A DNA stretch of 64,000 nucleotides, taken from [Clostridium] polysaccharolyticum. GTDB taxonomy: Bacteria; Bacillota; Clostridia; Lachnospirales; Lachnospiraceae. Where the stretch lies: NCBI RefSeq assembly GCF_900111595.1, contig NZ_FOHN01000001.1, forward strand, positions 87,926-151,925, written 5' to 3'. Position numbers and translations under genes: made by a program. Positions 17,368-26,591 of the stretch are shown one piece after another (positions within the stretch are counted from its first letter, which is position 1; each line of letters starts with the position of its first letter). The notes under the pieces are model-generated. The model had not been told where the DNA came from and searched no databases. It was given only the letters and a program-made list of their open reading frames with translations.

Positions 17368-18233
17368 TGGATCAAGCTACGAGTCTTAGAAATCTGGTAA
17401 GAGGTCATGAAGTACGGAAGAATGTAGCAACTGTGATTACCGTTACTAGTGGAAAAGGCGGTGTCGGAAAGTCAAATATGTCTGTGAATTTGGCCATACA
17501 GCTTCAGAATTTGGGAAAAAGGGTTATTATTCTGGATGCAGATTTTGGCTTGGCAAATGTTGAGGTAATGTTTGGAATCCGTCCGAAATATAGTCTTGCA
17601 GATCTGATGTTTAAGAACAAAGGGTTAAGAGAAATTATCTGTTCAGGTCCAAGAGGAATTGGTGTTATTTCAGGAGGGTCTGGAATACAGGAAATGGCGA
17701 ATCTTACAAAGTACCAGATTGGTAATTTAACTTCAAAGCTATATGAACTGGATGATCTGGCGGATGTAATCATTATTGATACAGGAGCAGGAATTTCAGA
17801 TGCAGTTTTGGAATTTGTAACACATAGTACCCAAGTTGTACTTGTTGCAACACCGGAACCTACATCCATCACAGATGCTTATGCATTGCTGAAATCAGTA
17901 AATAAAAGAGAGGATTTTGATAAAGCCAAATCAATTCAGATGATAACTAACCGGGTAGGCTCTACAAAAGAAGGAAAAGAGTTATTTGGAAAATTGGAAG
18001 TAGTGGTGAAGCGTTTTCTGGATGTGAGTATTGAATTCTTAGGGGCGGTTCCACAAGATGCGAACGTGTCAAAAGCAGTTATGCGTCAAGTACCTTTTTC
18101 CATTGCTTATCCTAATACACAGGCAACAGCAGCAGTATATGATATTGCCAATAAGCTCCTAGGCAATTCGGTACATGTGCAGAAGGACAAAAAAGGCATT
18201 GCATATCTATTTTCGAAGCTTATGCATAAATAG
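17367..18233 (+). CDS. flhG: MinD-like ATPase FlhG (YlxH), flagellar number control
   Basis: 288 residues. It begins MDQATSLRNLV, the DQAxxLR activation motif that stimulates FlhF. A deviant Walker A (TSGKGGVGKSNMSVNLA), LDADFGLANVEVMFGI and the Walker B region VIIIDTGAG follow. A C-terminal amphipathic helix suited to membrane binding is expected after about residue 260. FlhG limits flagellar number and delivers FliM/FliY complexes to the C-ring in the Bacillus type. The start overlaps flhF. All nucleotide-binding residues look intact. Confidence 0.95.
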   Translation: MDQATSLRNLVRGHEVRKNVATVITVTSGKGGVGKSNMSVNLAIQLQNLGKRVIILDADFGLANVEVMFGIRPKYSLADLMFKNKGLREIICSGPRGIGVISGGSGIQEMANLTKYQIGNLTSKLYELDDLADVIIIDTGAGISDAVLEFVTHSTQVVLVATPEPTSITDAYALLKSVNKREDFDKAKSIQMITNRVGSTKEGKELFGKLEVVVKRFLDVSIEFLGAVPQDANVSKAVMRQVPFSIAYPNTQATAAVYDIANKLLGNSVHVQKDKKGIAYLFSKLMHK

Positions 18234-18265
18234 AGAGAAAGAGAATAATAGAGGGGAGAAAGCGT

Positions 18266-19033
18266 ATGCTTAATGATATTGCTCAAATAGGAGATAGAAT
18301 ACATATAATTTTTATTGATGGGGAAGAAAAGAGAGAGAGAGAGGTCTGTCTAAACAGCAGGTTAGCTGAAATAATGGGGACAAATATAATAAAAGCTCCT
18401 ATGCCTATTGTAAATGGAAAATATGTAGTTCTAGATTCGCTAAGACCCTATAATTTGGAATTTATAACGAAAAAGGGCATGTTTGAATGCCATGCCAGAA
18501 TTATTCGGCATTTTAAAGAAAAGGCAAAATTTTTTGCTGTTTTTGAACTGACGTCAGAACTGGAAAAGATACAGCGAAGGGAATATTACCGGCTGCAATG
18601 TGTATTTGATATTAAATACAAACGTTCCATGGAGGGAAATATATACGAAAAGGATGATAAAGAGAAAGTCAGGAGAGTTGTTTACAAAGTGGGAGATGAG
18701 GAGAAAGAGCTGGTTTATGAGAAAAAGCAGGCTCCCTGGCATTCCGCTATTGTAACCAATATAAGTGGAGGTGGTGTACGCTTCAATTCAAGAGAAGCTT
18801 TGAGAAAAGGTGAAAATGTGTTACTGCAAATGCACCTAAAATTTGACGATGGCGAAGAAGAGTTTGAAGTGCCGGCCAAAGTCATTTTCTCGGGGGAAGT
18901 ACAAGAACGATCTGATATTTTTGAAGCTCGAGTACAGTTTAGGGATATAACTCATCGAGAAAGAGAGTCCATTATCCGTTTTGTATTTGATGAAGAAAGA
19001 AGAATCAGACGTAGAAAAAAAGGATTGGTATAA
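18266..19033 (+). CDS. PilZ-domain c-di-GMP receptor (YcgR/DgrA-like flagellar brake)
   Basis: 255 residues. An N-terminal YcgR-like beta domain (about 5-110) is followed by a C-terminal PilZ domain (about 113-245). The PilZ domain carries both c-di-GMP motifs: RxxxR in QRREYYRLQC and the N-x-S-x-x-G type NISGGGVRF. Such proteins bind c-di-GMP and slow or stop the motor through MotA/FliG, and B. subtilis DgrA (YpfA) acts in this way. An unusual insertion of charged residues (about 122-160, including KDDKEKVRR) separates the two motifs. Start follows GAGGGGAGAAAG. It sits between flhG and cheB, so it is made with the motor it would control. Confidence 0.9.
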   Translation: MLNDIAQIGDRIHIIFIDGEEKREREVCLNSRLAEIMGTNIIKAPMPIVNGKYVVLDSLRPYNLEFITKKGMFECHARIIRHFKEKAKFFAVFELTSELEKIQRREYYRLQCVFDIKYKRSMEGNIYEKDDKEKVRRVVYKVGDEEKELVYEKKQAPWHSAIVTNISGGGVRFNSREALRKGENVLLQMHLKFDDGEEEFEVPAKVIFSGEVQERSDIFEARVQFRDITHRERESIIRFVFDEERRIRRRKKGLV

Positions 19034-19034
19034 T

Positions 19035-20138
19035 TTGAAAAAAAATATTTTGATAATAGATGACTCTGCACTTATGAGAAGAGTGCTATCTGATATAATA
19101 AATAGTGTTTCAGATTATCAAGTTACTGGATTAGCAGTAAATGGATTAGAAGGACTTGACTGTCTGATTAAGAATTCCTATGATGCTGTGGTTCTGGACA
19201 TTAATATGCCTAAGATGAATGGCCTGGAACTGATGGAGCAGATTAAGAAACACAGAATTAGAACGAATGTGGTCATTGTAAGCACAGTTGCCAAGGAGGG
19301 TGCTTATGAGACGATTCGTGCTTTGGAACTAGGAGCATTCGACTTTGTTACAAAGCCAGAAAGCTTCTATGAAACAAAATCAGACTCTTTTCGTGCAAAG
19401 TTATTACAAACAATTCACTACGCTACTCGCAGCACTAAACTGGAAAAAAATAATGATTTCAGTAACTCTATACATAAAAACAGAACAGATAGGGCATCAG
19501 ATACAGTTCTCGAAAGAAAGACTAAAGAAGTCCGTAAGCCAAAACGTTCCCCTGTTAAGAATAATAAGCTGATTGCATTAGCTTGTTCAACTGGAGGACC
19601 AAAGGCATTACAGTCTGTTATACCGCAATTGCCCAAAAACTTAAATGCGCCTCTTCTTATTGTTCAGCATATGCCAGCAGGTTTTACACGTTCTTTGGCA
19701 GAGAGGCTAGATGAATTAAGTGAACTGGAAGTAAAAGAAGCAGAGGCTGGAGATGTTCTGGAAAAAGGAAAAGTTTATATTGCAAAGGGTGGCAATCATA
19801 TGAGAATACAGCATCAGGGCAGCAGGGCAATAATTTCATTAGATAATGATCCGCCAAGAAGCGGATTAAGGCCATGTGCAGATTTTATGTATGATTCTTT
19901 GTGTGATTCTGCTTATGATGAAATCGTATGTGTTGTTTTAACAGGTATGGGCAGCGATGGAACAAAAGGGATATCAAAACTAAACGAAACCAAAAATATT
20001 TATGTAATAGCACAGGACATGGAAACATCAACTGTCTACGGGATGCCAAAGGCAATTGCCAAAGCTGGAATTGTTGATGAAGTATTGCCATTGGAAGAGA
20101 TAAAAACAGCTATTACAAATTACGTGGGGGTGCAATAG
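19035..20138 (+). CDS. cheB: Chemotaxis methylesterase/deamidase CheB
   Basis: About 367 residues from the TTG at 19035, one base after the PilZ stop, with AAAAAAGGA about ten bases upstream. In-frame ATGs further up (18981, 18990) would overlap PilZ and add residues not seen in the family. The receiver domain shows ILIIDDSALMRR, VVLDINMPKMNG and VTKPES. The methylesterase domain shows the catalytic Ser in ALACSTGGPKALQ, His in VQHMPAGFTRSL and Asp in VLTGMGSDG. CheB-P removes methyl groups from chemoreceptors in adaptation. No receptor or CheR gene is seen here. Confidence 0.95.
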   Translation: MKKNILIIDDSALMRRVLSDIINSVSDYQVTGLAVNGLEGLDCLIKNSYDAVVLDINMPKMNGLELMEQIKKHRIRTNVVIVSTVAKEGAYETIRALELGAFDFVTKPESFYETKSDSFRAKLLQTIHYATRSTKLEKNNDFSNSIHKNRTDRASDTVLERKTKEVRKPKRSPVKNNKLIALACSTGGPKALQSVIPQLPKNLNAPLLIVQHMPAGFTRSLAERLDELSELEVKEAEAGDVLEKGKVYIAKGGNHMRIQHQGSRAIISLDNDPPRSGLRPCADFMYDSLCDSAYDEIVCVVLTGMGSDGTKGISKLNETKNIYVIAQDMETSTVYGMPKAIAKAGIVDEVLPLEEIKTAITNYVGVQ

Positions 20139-20139
20139 A

Positions 20140-22224
20140 ATGGATGTAAGCCAATATTTAGAGATTTTTATTGATGAAACAACAGAACATTTGCAAAGTT
20201 TGAATGAGCAGCTTTTAATTCTTGAAAAGGAACCTGACAATACGGATACAATTAATGAAATTTTTCGTGCCGCCCATTCATTAAAGGGTATGGCTGGTAC
20301 CATGGGATACAAGCGTATGCAGCGCTTGACCCATGACATGGAAAATGTATTTTCAGAAATACGAAATGGCAAGATGAATGTAACTGCTTATCTGGTCGAT
20401 ACGTTATTCCAAGGCTTAGATGCACTTGAATCTTATTTAGCATGCATTCAGGAAACTGCTGATGAAGGAACAGAAGAACATCAGGATATTATTGATGCAT
20501 TGAACAGTGTGTTAGCGGAAGGCCTTGGTGCAGAAAAGAAAGAAGAATCCAAAACAGAAAATTCCAATGTTGAAAAAGAAGCAGAGCCAGCTGGAGAAAC
20601 TAAGTCATTAACCAAATATAAGGAATTAACTTTTGCTGATTATGAAAGACATGCCATGACAAAAGCAGTGCAGGAAGGCCAGAATGTTTTCGGCTTAACA
20701 GTTGAAATAGCAGAAAGCTGTCTGTTAAAAGCAGCACGTGCATTTCTTGTGTTTAAGGCATTAGAAGAAATCGGTGAAATTATTAAGTCTGTACCGGATG
20801 TACAGGATATTGAAGATGAGAAGTTTGAGTTGGATTTCAGCTTAATACTGTTGACCCGTAAGAGTATGGATGAGGTAAAACAGGCAGTTATGGCAGTATC
20901 TGAAATCAAAGATCTAGGCATCGGAAAAGTAGAGTTTGAAGCAGTTGAGGAAACTGTTTTAGAGAATAAGACAGTAGCAAAAGAAACATCTAAGGCTGTT
21001 AAGAAAACAGACAGTAAGAAAGAGAAGCCGGCAGGAGCCCAGGGCAAACAGGCAGGCAAGCCGGTCGTGAACCGTTCTGTACGTGTTGATATTGAAAAAC
21101 TGGATGTATTAATGAATTTAGTAAGTGAGCTTATTATTGCGAAAAACGGTTTAGTTTCCATTGGCTCATCTGAAGGAGATAATCGTAATGATGCAAGCTT
21201 TAACGAGCAGATTGAATACTTAGAAAGAGTGACAACGAACTTACATGAATCTGTTATGAAAGTTCGTATGATGCCGATTGAGAGTGTAGTAAACAAATTC
21301 CCACGTATGATTCGTGACTTAAACAAGAAGCTGAATAAGAAAATGGAATTATACATGACAGGTGAGGATACAGAGTTAGACCGTACGGTTATTGATGAAA
21401 TCGGAGATCCTTTGATGCACTTGCTTAGAAATGCTGCGGATCATGGACTTGAAAGCAACGAAGAACGTGTTGCTATGGGAAAACCAGAGGTAGGTTCTAT
21501 TTTCTTAAATGCTTATCAGGACGGTAACAACGTTGTGATTGAAGTACGAGATGATGGTGGCGGAATCAATGTTGAAAAAGTTAAAAATAAAGCCATTGAA
21601 AAAGGCACAATTACGCCAGAACAGGCAGAGACAATGACAGATCAGGATGTAATTGATTTATTATTCCGTCCAAGCTTCTCAACAGCAGAAAAGATTTCTG
21701 ATGTATCAGGAAGAGGAGTTGGCCTTGATGTTGTTAAAAACAAAATTGAAGGCCTTGGTGGAGACATTGAATGCAGAACCGTATTAGGGGAAGGAAGTAA
21801 CTTTATTATCCGTTTGCCATTAACATTAGCTATTATTCAGGCATTAATGGTAGAATTAAGCAATGAGAAGTATGCAATTGCATTGGGAAGCATTCAGACA
21901 ATTGAAGATATTCCTGTAAATGAAATTAAATATGTACAGCAGAGGGAAGTTATTAATTTACGTGACAAAGTAATACCATTGATTCGCCTTCGAAATGTTC
22001 TTGATGTTGAACCAGCTGAGACTGAACCAGAGAGCCTGACAGTTGTAATTGTAGCAAAAGGAGATAAACTGGCTGGCCTTGTTGTAGATAACTTGATTGG
22101 ACAGCAGGAAATCGTTATTAAGTCTATTGGCAAGTATATTAATAATAATAAGATTATCAGTGGTGCAACGATTCTTGGTGATGGTGAAGTTGCATTAATT
22201 ATTGATGCAAATGCATTAGTTTAG
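20140..22224 (+). CDS. cheA: Chemotaxis sensor histidine kinase CheA
   Basis: 694 residues with all five domains. P1 has the phosphorylated His46 in IFRAAHSLKGMAGTMG. P2 (about 165-270) is the CheY/CheB-binding part. P3 dimerises. P4 is the ATPase with HLLRNAADHGLES (N box), VRDDGGGINVEK (G1) and SGRGVGLDVVKNKI (G2). P5 (about 560-690) is CheW-like. CheA phosphorylates CheY and CheB under receptor control. It starts one base after cheB and is followed closely by cheW. Length is ordinary and no key residue is missing. Confidence 0.97.
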   Translation: MDVSQYLEIFIDETTEHLQSLNEQLLILEKEPDNTDTINEIFRAAHSLKGMAGTMGYKRMQRLTHDMENVFSEIRNGKMNVTAYLVDTLFQGLDALESYLACIQETADEGTEEHQDIIDALNSVLAEGLGAEKKEESKTENSNVEKEAEPAGETKSLTKYKELTFADYERHAMTKAVQEGQNVFGLTVEIAESCLLKAARAFLVFKALEEIGEIIKSVPDVQDIEDEKFELDFSLILLTRKSMDEVKQAVMAVSEIKDLGIGKVEFEAVEETVLENKTVAKETSKAVKKTDSKKEKPAGAQGKQAGKPVVNRSVRVDIEKLDVLMNLVSELIIAKNGLVSIGSSEGDNRNDASFNEQIEYLERVTTNLHESVMKVRMMPIESVVNKFPRMIRDLNKKLNKKMELYMTGEDTELDRTVIDEIGDPLMHLLRNAADHGLESNEERVAMGKPEVGSIFLNAYQDGNNVVIEVRDDGGGINVEKVKNKAIEKGTITPEQAETMTDQDVIDLLFRPSFSTAEKISDVSGRGVGLDVVKNKIEGLGGDIECRTVLGEGSNFIIRLPLTLAIIQALMVELSNEKYAIALGSIQTIEDIPVNEIKYVQQREVINLRDKVIPLIRLRNVLDVEPAETEPESLTVVIVAKGDKLAGLVVDNLIGQQEIVIKSIGKYINNNKIISGATILGDGEVALIIDANALV

Positions 22225-22237
22225 GAGGTGGCTTTTT

Positions 22238-22699
22238 ATGGATACAAATAAAGTTAATACTGCTGAAGGGAAACAGTATATTGTTGTCAGGCTAGGCTCA
22301 GAACAGTATGGCATTGATATAAAATATGTTGATAATATTGTCAGAATGCAAAGAATCACTCGTGTGCCCAAAGCGCAGAAATACTTTAAAGGTGTAATTA
22401 ACCTTCGCGGTGAAATTATTCCGGTTATGAGTCTTCGTTTGAAATTTGGCCTGGAAGATGATGAGTATACGAATGCAACAAGAATAATTATTATCAAATT
22501 AGAGGCGCAATATGCAGTAGGCATTATCGTAGACGAAGTAAAAGAAGTTGTTACGTTAGAAGAGAGCAGCATTGAAAAGCCAAATTACGATAATAATGAT
22601 GACAAAGCAGTATACTTAAACGGTATTGGCAAGCATGGAGACAGCTTGATTTCTCTGTTAAATATTTCAGGTGTGATTGTGGAAAAGGAAGCTCAATAA
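22238..22699 (+). CDS. cheW: Chemotaxis coupling protein CheW
   Basis: 153 residues, one SH3-like CheW domain: YIVVRLGSEQYGIDIKYVD, then RVPKAQKYFKGVINLRGEII and VIVEKEAQ at the end. CheW bridges chemoreceptor tips and the P5 domain of CheA in the array. A strong AGGAGGTGGC ribosome site lies just after the cheA stop. Small, single-domain and cytoplasmic, as usual. Confidence 0.96.
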   Translation: MDTNKVNTAEGKQYIVVRLGSEQYGIDIKYVDNIVRMQRITRVPKAQKYFKGVINLRGEIIPVMSLRLKFGLEDDEYTNATRIIIIKLEAQYAVGIIVDEVKEVVTLEESSIEKPNYDNNDDKAVYLNGIGKHGDSLISLLNISGVIVEKEAQ

Positions 22700-22711
22700 A
22701 GAGGTGGAATA

Positions 22712-23335
22712 GTGTCTAAATTAGATTTGGAACATATGGGGTCGATGGAATATGATGTTCTTCGTGAAATAGGAAATATAGGTGCTGGTAATGCGACTAC
22801 TGCATTATCGCAAATGGTAAATTTAAAGATCGACATGAAAGTACCTAAAGTAGAATTGCTGGAGTTTAAAGAGTTATCAGACATTGTAGGTGGTGCTGAA
22901 AGTCTTGTTGTAGGAATTTTACTGACACTAGAAGGCGATATTGATGGCATGATGATGTTTATGATGGATAAATGTTCGGCAAGGCATATTGTAAATCTTC
23001 TTATGAATTTGGATTTGGAAGAACTGGAAGTTGAGGATTTTTCAGAGATGGATTTATCAGCTTTGCAAGAGATTGGGAATATTATTGCAGGTGCTTATTT
23101 ATCTTCGTTATCACAGTTGACGAATATGACTATCATGTCTTCTGTTCCTTACTTGTCAATTGATATGGCTGGTGCTATTTTAAGTGTGCCTGCGATTGAA
23201 TTTGGAAAGGTTGGAGACAAAGCTTTGCTGATCCAAAGTCAATTTGGTGAAAAGGAAAAAGAAGTGAATGGCTACTTTATCTTAATACCGTCGATGAACT
23301 CTTATGAAAAAATAATGTCGTCATTAGGATTATAG
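22712..23335 (+). CDS. cheC: CheY-P phosphatase CheC
   Basis: 207 residues from a GTG start preceded by AGAGGTGGAA. Two copies of the CheC active-site pattern are visible: REIGNIGAGNATTALSQM near residue 17 and QEIGNIIAGAYLSSLSQLT near residue 115, each with the required Glu and Asn. CheC dephosphorylates CheY-P and binds CheD, linking CheY-P level to receptor modification. Together with FliY this gives two CheY-P phosphatases in the same operon. Full length for the two-site CheC class. Confidence 0.94.
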   Translation: MSKLDLEHMGSMEYDVLREIGNIGAGNATTALSQMVNLKIDMKVPKVELLEFKELSDIVGGAESLVVGILLTLEGDIDGMMMFMMDKCSARHIVNLLMNLDLEELEVEDFSEMDLSALQEIGNIIAGAYLSSLSQLTNMTIMSSVPYLSIDMAGAILSVPAIEFGKVGDKALLIQSQFGEKEKEVNGYFILIPSMNSYEKIMSSLGL

Positions 23336-23344
23336 GAGAGAGTT

Positions 23345-23830
23345 ATGAAAAAAATGATTAGGGTAGGTATGGCGGACCTTAATATATGTACAGCTCCAAA
23401 TGCAATTACGACACTAGGTCTTGGGTCATGTGTAGGAATTGTCCTATATGACCCAAGTAAAAAAATGGCAGGGCTGGCACATATCATGCTACCTGATAGT
23501 ACTAAGATAAAGATGAATGAAAATAAAGCAAAATTTGCAGATACAGGCATAGAGTTGCTTTTACAGGAACTTGAAAAAGCAGGTGCAAACCGGCGGAATT
23601 TACTAGCTAAGATTGCAGGTGGTTCACAGATGTTTGCATTCCGTTCCAATAATGACATGTTAAGGATTGGAGAACGTAATGTAGAAGCCACGAAGGAAAA
23701 GCTAAAACAGCTAGGAATTCGTATAGTGGCAGAAGATACCGGTCGCAACTATGGAAGAACAATAGAGTTTTATCCTGAGACAAATGAACTGATAATTAAA
23801 GCAGTAGGAAAACAAATTCGGGTGATTTAG
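23345..23830 (+). CDS. cheD: Chemoreceptor glutamine deamidase CheD
   Basis: 161 residues. The catalytic Cys29 lies in TLGLGSCVGIVLYDP and His46 in AGLAHIMLPDS, with the conserved core AKIAGGSQMF downstream. CheD deamidates receptor glutamines and is held in check by CheC bound to CheY-P. The start has GGAGAG and lies nine bases after cheC. The pair cheC-cheD followed by sigD is the Bacillus-type order. Confidence 0.95.
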   Translation: MKKMIRVGMADLNICTAPNAITTLGLGSCVGIVLYDPSKKMAGLAHIMLPDSTKIKMNENKAKFADTGIELLLQELEKAGANRRNLLAKIAGGSQMFAFRSNNDMLRIGERNVEATKEKLKQLGIRIVAEDTGRNYGRTIEFYPETNELIIKAVGKQIRVI

Positions 23831-23860
23831 TTTGAAATATGCGAGACAGGAGTTCAGATT

Positions 23861-24166
23861 ATGAAAACAAGATATATTCCAGCAGGAGTTATGCTGACTG
23901 CAGGTATTGTCACGTGTGTAGTCAGTATTGTACAGAAGCAGGAAGTCATAAGAAGTCTGGTTACTTTGCTGACTGTTCTGATTCTCTTCTATATTATTGG
24001 TCTTATTGCAAAATTCTTTATTGACCGAATATTAAAGGATTTAAAGAAAACAGAAAATAATGATGCTGTAGAAGCTGATGATATTGCAGAAGAAGCTGAG
24101 GATAGTGAGAATATATCATCAGATGTTGAAAATAGTTCCGACAGCCATGGCAAAAATAGACTATAA
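23861..24166 (+). CDS. Small two-helix membrane protein of the motility operon, unknown
   Basis: 101 residues from an ATG with CAGGAG upstream. Two transmembrane helices (about 5-25, with AGVMLTAGIVTCVVSIV, and about 32-52, with TLLTVLILFYIIGLIAKFF) are followed by an acidic Asp/Glu/Ser-rich tail. This two-helix, acidic-tail layout is often seen between cheD and sigD in Lachnospiraceae-type operons, but no family function is known to me. The cytoplasmic side of the tail is inferred from charge. No enzyme motif. Confidence 0.7.
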   Translation: MKTRYIPAGVMLTAGIVTCVVSIVQKQEVIRSLVTLLTVLILFYIIGLIAKFFIDRILKDLKKTENNDAVEADDIAEEAEDSENISSDVENSSDSHGKNRL

Positions 24167-24184
24167 TTGTTATAGGAGGGTATC

Positions 24185-24940
24185 ATGACCGAAGAGGAAA
24201 GATTAAAATTGTGGGAGCAGTATTCCAAAACAAAAGATACAAATATTAGGGAACAATTAATCATAGAATATGCTGGACTTGTAAAAATTGTTGCTGGCCG
24301 GCTTAATATGTATCTTGGCTATGCCGTAGAACAGGACGATTTAGTTGGATACGGCACATTTGGCCTTATAGATGCAATTGATAAATTTGATTGCTTAAAA
24401 GGAATAAAGTTTGAAACTTATGCTAGTCTTCGAATCAGAGGTTCCATTTTGGATCAGATTAGGAAAATGGATTGGATTCCTCGTACACTCAGACAAAAAC
24501 AAAAAAAGATAAATCAGGCAATGCAGAAGCTAGAGACATATAATGGGCGAAGAGTTACAGACGAAGAAATTGCTAATGAACTGGAAATTACAGTTGAAGA
24601 ATATGAAAAATGGCAAAGCCAGATGAAGGTAACAAATCTTGTTTCATTGGATGAGTTTTTGGAACAGGGTTCTGAGATACAGCAGCCAAGTAATTCCAGT
24701 TCACATTTCGAGCAGCCGGAAAAGGTGCTTGAAAAGCAGGAAGTGAAACAGATTTTGTTAGAAGTATTAGAGACATTGACCGAAAATGAAAGAAAAGTAA
24801 TTACACTGTATTACTTTGAAGAACTTACATTAAAGGAAATTAGCTATATACTGGAGGTTTCAGAATCGCGTATCTCTCAGCTGCATACGAAAGCACTGCA
24901 GAAGATGAAAAAGAAGTTGGGAAATATTGAATTTTTTTAG
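24185..24940 (+). CDS. sigD: Flagellar sigma factor SigD (sigma-28/FliA)
   Basis: 251 residues. Region 2 is clear (EQDDLVGYGTFGLIDAIDKF, then RIRGSILDQIRKMDWIPRT). Region 3 follows (DEEIANELEITVEEYEKW), and region 4 has YYFEELTLKEISYILEV and SESRISQLHTKALQKM. It directs RNA polymerase to late motility genes such as flagellin and chemoreceptors, none of which are in the window. Start follows AGGAGGGTATC. No flgM anti-sigma gene is visible here, so its inhibitor must be elsewhere. Confidence 0.96.
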   Translation: MTEEERLKLWEQYSKTKDTNIREQLIIEYAGLVKIVAGRLNMYLGYAVEQDDLVGYGTFGLIDAIDKFDCLKGIKFETYASLRIRGSILDQIRKMDWIPRTLRQKQKKINQAMQKLETYNGRRVTDEEIANELEITVEEYEKWQSQMKVTNLVSLDEFLEQGSEIQQPSNSSSHFEQPEKVLEKQEVKQILLEVLETLTENERKVITLYYFEELTLKEISYILEVSESRISQLHTKALQKMKKKLGNIEFF

Positions 24941-24972
24941 AAAGACAAGAAAGCAAGTTAGCAGGTGAAGGT

Positions 24973-26571
24973 ATGAATAGTATAAATGGTTATTTTCAAG
25001 TTGTGCCTAAAGAGGATGGTACATATTTAAAAATGTTTCCACCAGTAAATGGCGGAGAACAGATTCAAACAGATGAATTGAAGAAATATCTGGATAACTG
25101 TGGAGTGAAGGAATATGATCTTCATGAAGTTATGAATTACTTGTGTAGCAATGAAGTTCATGAAGTAAAAATTTCAGCAAAAGTCTGCTGGGCTATTTTA
25201 GAACGTATGGAACTTTTATATGACAAAAGCCGCAGAGTGGGTGTAGTTAGATTCTACCCGCCTTCAGCGAATGGGAAAAACCTGAATAAGAAAGAAATTC
25301 TCGATGAACTAAAACAGAAAGGTGTTGTACACGGTATTGTTGAAGAAAGCATCGATCAGTATTTACGTCATCGAGTTTATTGTACAAATATAGTTGTTGC
25401 AAGAGCTACTTTGCCAGTAGAGGGAAAGGATGCAAAAATAGAATATTTTTTTAACACAGAAATTACATCAAAGCCAAAATTAAATGAAGATGGAAGTGTG
25501 GATTTTCATAGACTGGATAACATGAGCAAGGTAAAGGAAGGGGAACTGCTTGCCAGGCTTACAGTAGCTGACAGAGGAACTCCAGGTACTGATATTATGG
25601 GGGGGACTATTTCACCAAAACGTGTGAAAGCAAAAATCCTGAAAAAGACCCAGTATACGATTCTGTCAGATGACGGTTTGGAACTGTTCAGTGCTGTATC
25701 AGGCCATGTTACATTGGTAGATGACAAAGTGTTTGTTTCTGATGTTTATGAAGTTCCTGCAGATGTAGATGCTTCAACGGGAGATATTGATTACGATGGC
25801 AATGTTCTGGTTAGAGGAAATGTAAGGACTGGTTATATAGTCAGGGCAAAAGGCAATATTGTAGTAAACGGTGTAGTAGAAGGTGCTACTCTGGTTGCTG
25901 ATGGTGAAATTGTATTAAAACGAGGCATTCAAGGAATGAATCGAGGCATTTTACAGGCAAATGGAAATATTGTTACAAAGTTTATTGAGAATTCTACTGT
26001 AAAATCAGGAGGAACGATTTCAACCGAAGCTATTCTGCATAGCAGTATTGAGGCAAAGAATGAGATAATAGTTGGAGGAAAAAGAGGCTTAGTAACAGGT
26101 GGAGAATTAAAAGCAGGTTCTAAGATTTCCTTGAAAGTAGCAGGTTCCACTATGGGAACTGCAACAGTGCTTGAAGTAGGGATTGATCCAGCTATCAGTG
26201 AACGTTACCGTGAAGTAGAAAAGCGTATTGATGATTTGAAAAGAGAACAGACACAGTTAGAGCAGGCTTTTCAATTACTGAAAAAGAAGGTAATGCAAGG
26301 TGCAAAATTGCCAGCGGATAAAATTATGTTTATTAAATCCATTCCTTCCAAAATAAAAGCGGATGAAACAGAAATGGAGTATTTATTGGACGAGTATCTT
26401 GCATTAAAGGAAGTTTTGGATGAAATGAACAAAGGTACAATCGAAGTGCAGAACATGATTTATCCTGGAGTAAAATTATTGATTTCCAACTTAGCTTATT
26501 TTATACGGACGGAGGAACATCATTGCAGGTATTTAAAGGTTGATGGAGAAGTGAAGAGCGTTTATTTATAA
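24973..26571 (+). CDS. FapA/DUF342-family polymer-forming protein
   Basis: 532 residues. The N-terminal third is mixed alpha/beta. Residues about 175-400 form the DUF342 repeat region with many Gly-rich beta turns (VRGNVRTGYIVRAKGNIVV, then GATLVADGEIVLKRGIQGMN). A coiled coil (about 400-460) and a helical end follow. Proteins of this class form right-handed beta helices. In Vibrio the FapA protein is linked to flagellar/adhesion functions, and related genes are common next to sigD in clostridial motility operons. Its partner and mechanism here are unknown. RBS is modest. Confidence 0.85.
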   Translation: MNSINGYFQVVPKEDGTYLKMFPPVNGGEQIQTDELKKYLDNCGVKEYDLHEVMNYLCSNEVHEVKISAKVCWAILERMELLYDKSRRVGVVRFYPPSANGKNLNKKEILDELKQKGVVHGIVEESIDQYLRHRVYCTNIVVARATLPVEGKDAKIEYFFNTEITSKPKLNEDGSVDFHRLDNMSKVKEGELLARLTVADRGTPGTDIMGGTISPKRVKAKILKKTQYTILSDDGLELFSAVSGHVTLVDDKVFVSDVYEVPADVDASTGDIDYDGNVLVRGNVRTGYIVRAKGNIVVNGVVEGATLVADGEIVLKRGIQGMNRGILQANGNIVTKFIENSTVKSGGTISTEAILHSSIEAKNEIIVGGKRGLVTGGELKAGSKISLKVAGSTMGTATVLEVGIDPAISERYREVEKRIDDLKREQTQLEQAFQLLKKKVMQGAKLPADKIMFIKSIPSKIKADETEMEYLLDEYLALKEVLDEMNKGTIEVQNMIYPGVKLLISNLAYFIRTEEHHCRYLKVDGEVKSVYL

Positions 26572-26591
26572 TTTAAGAAAGAAGGAATTAT

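Noticed and set aside
18981..19034. ATG start for cheB at 18981
   Set aside because: Would overlap the PilZ gene for more than 50 bases and add residues not seen in CheB. The TTG at 19035 has a good ribosome site.
20640..21356. Minus-strand open frame of 238 codons
   Set aside because: It lies wholly within cheA on the opposite strand. It has Ser/Thr/Phe-rich shadow composition and no ribosome site, while cheA is intact and conserved there.
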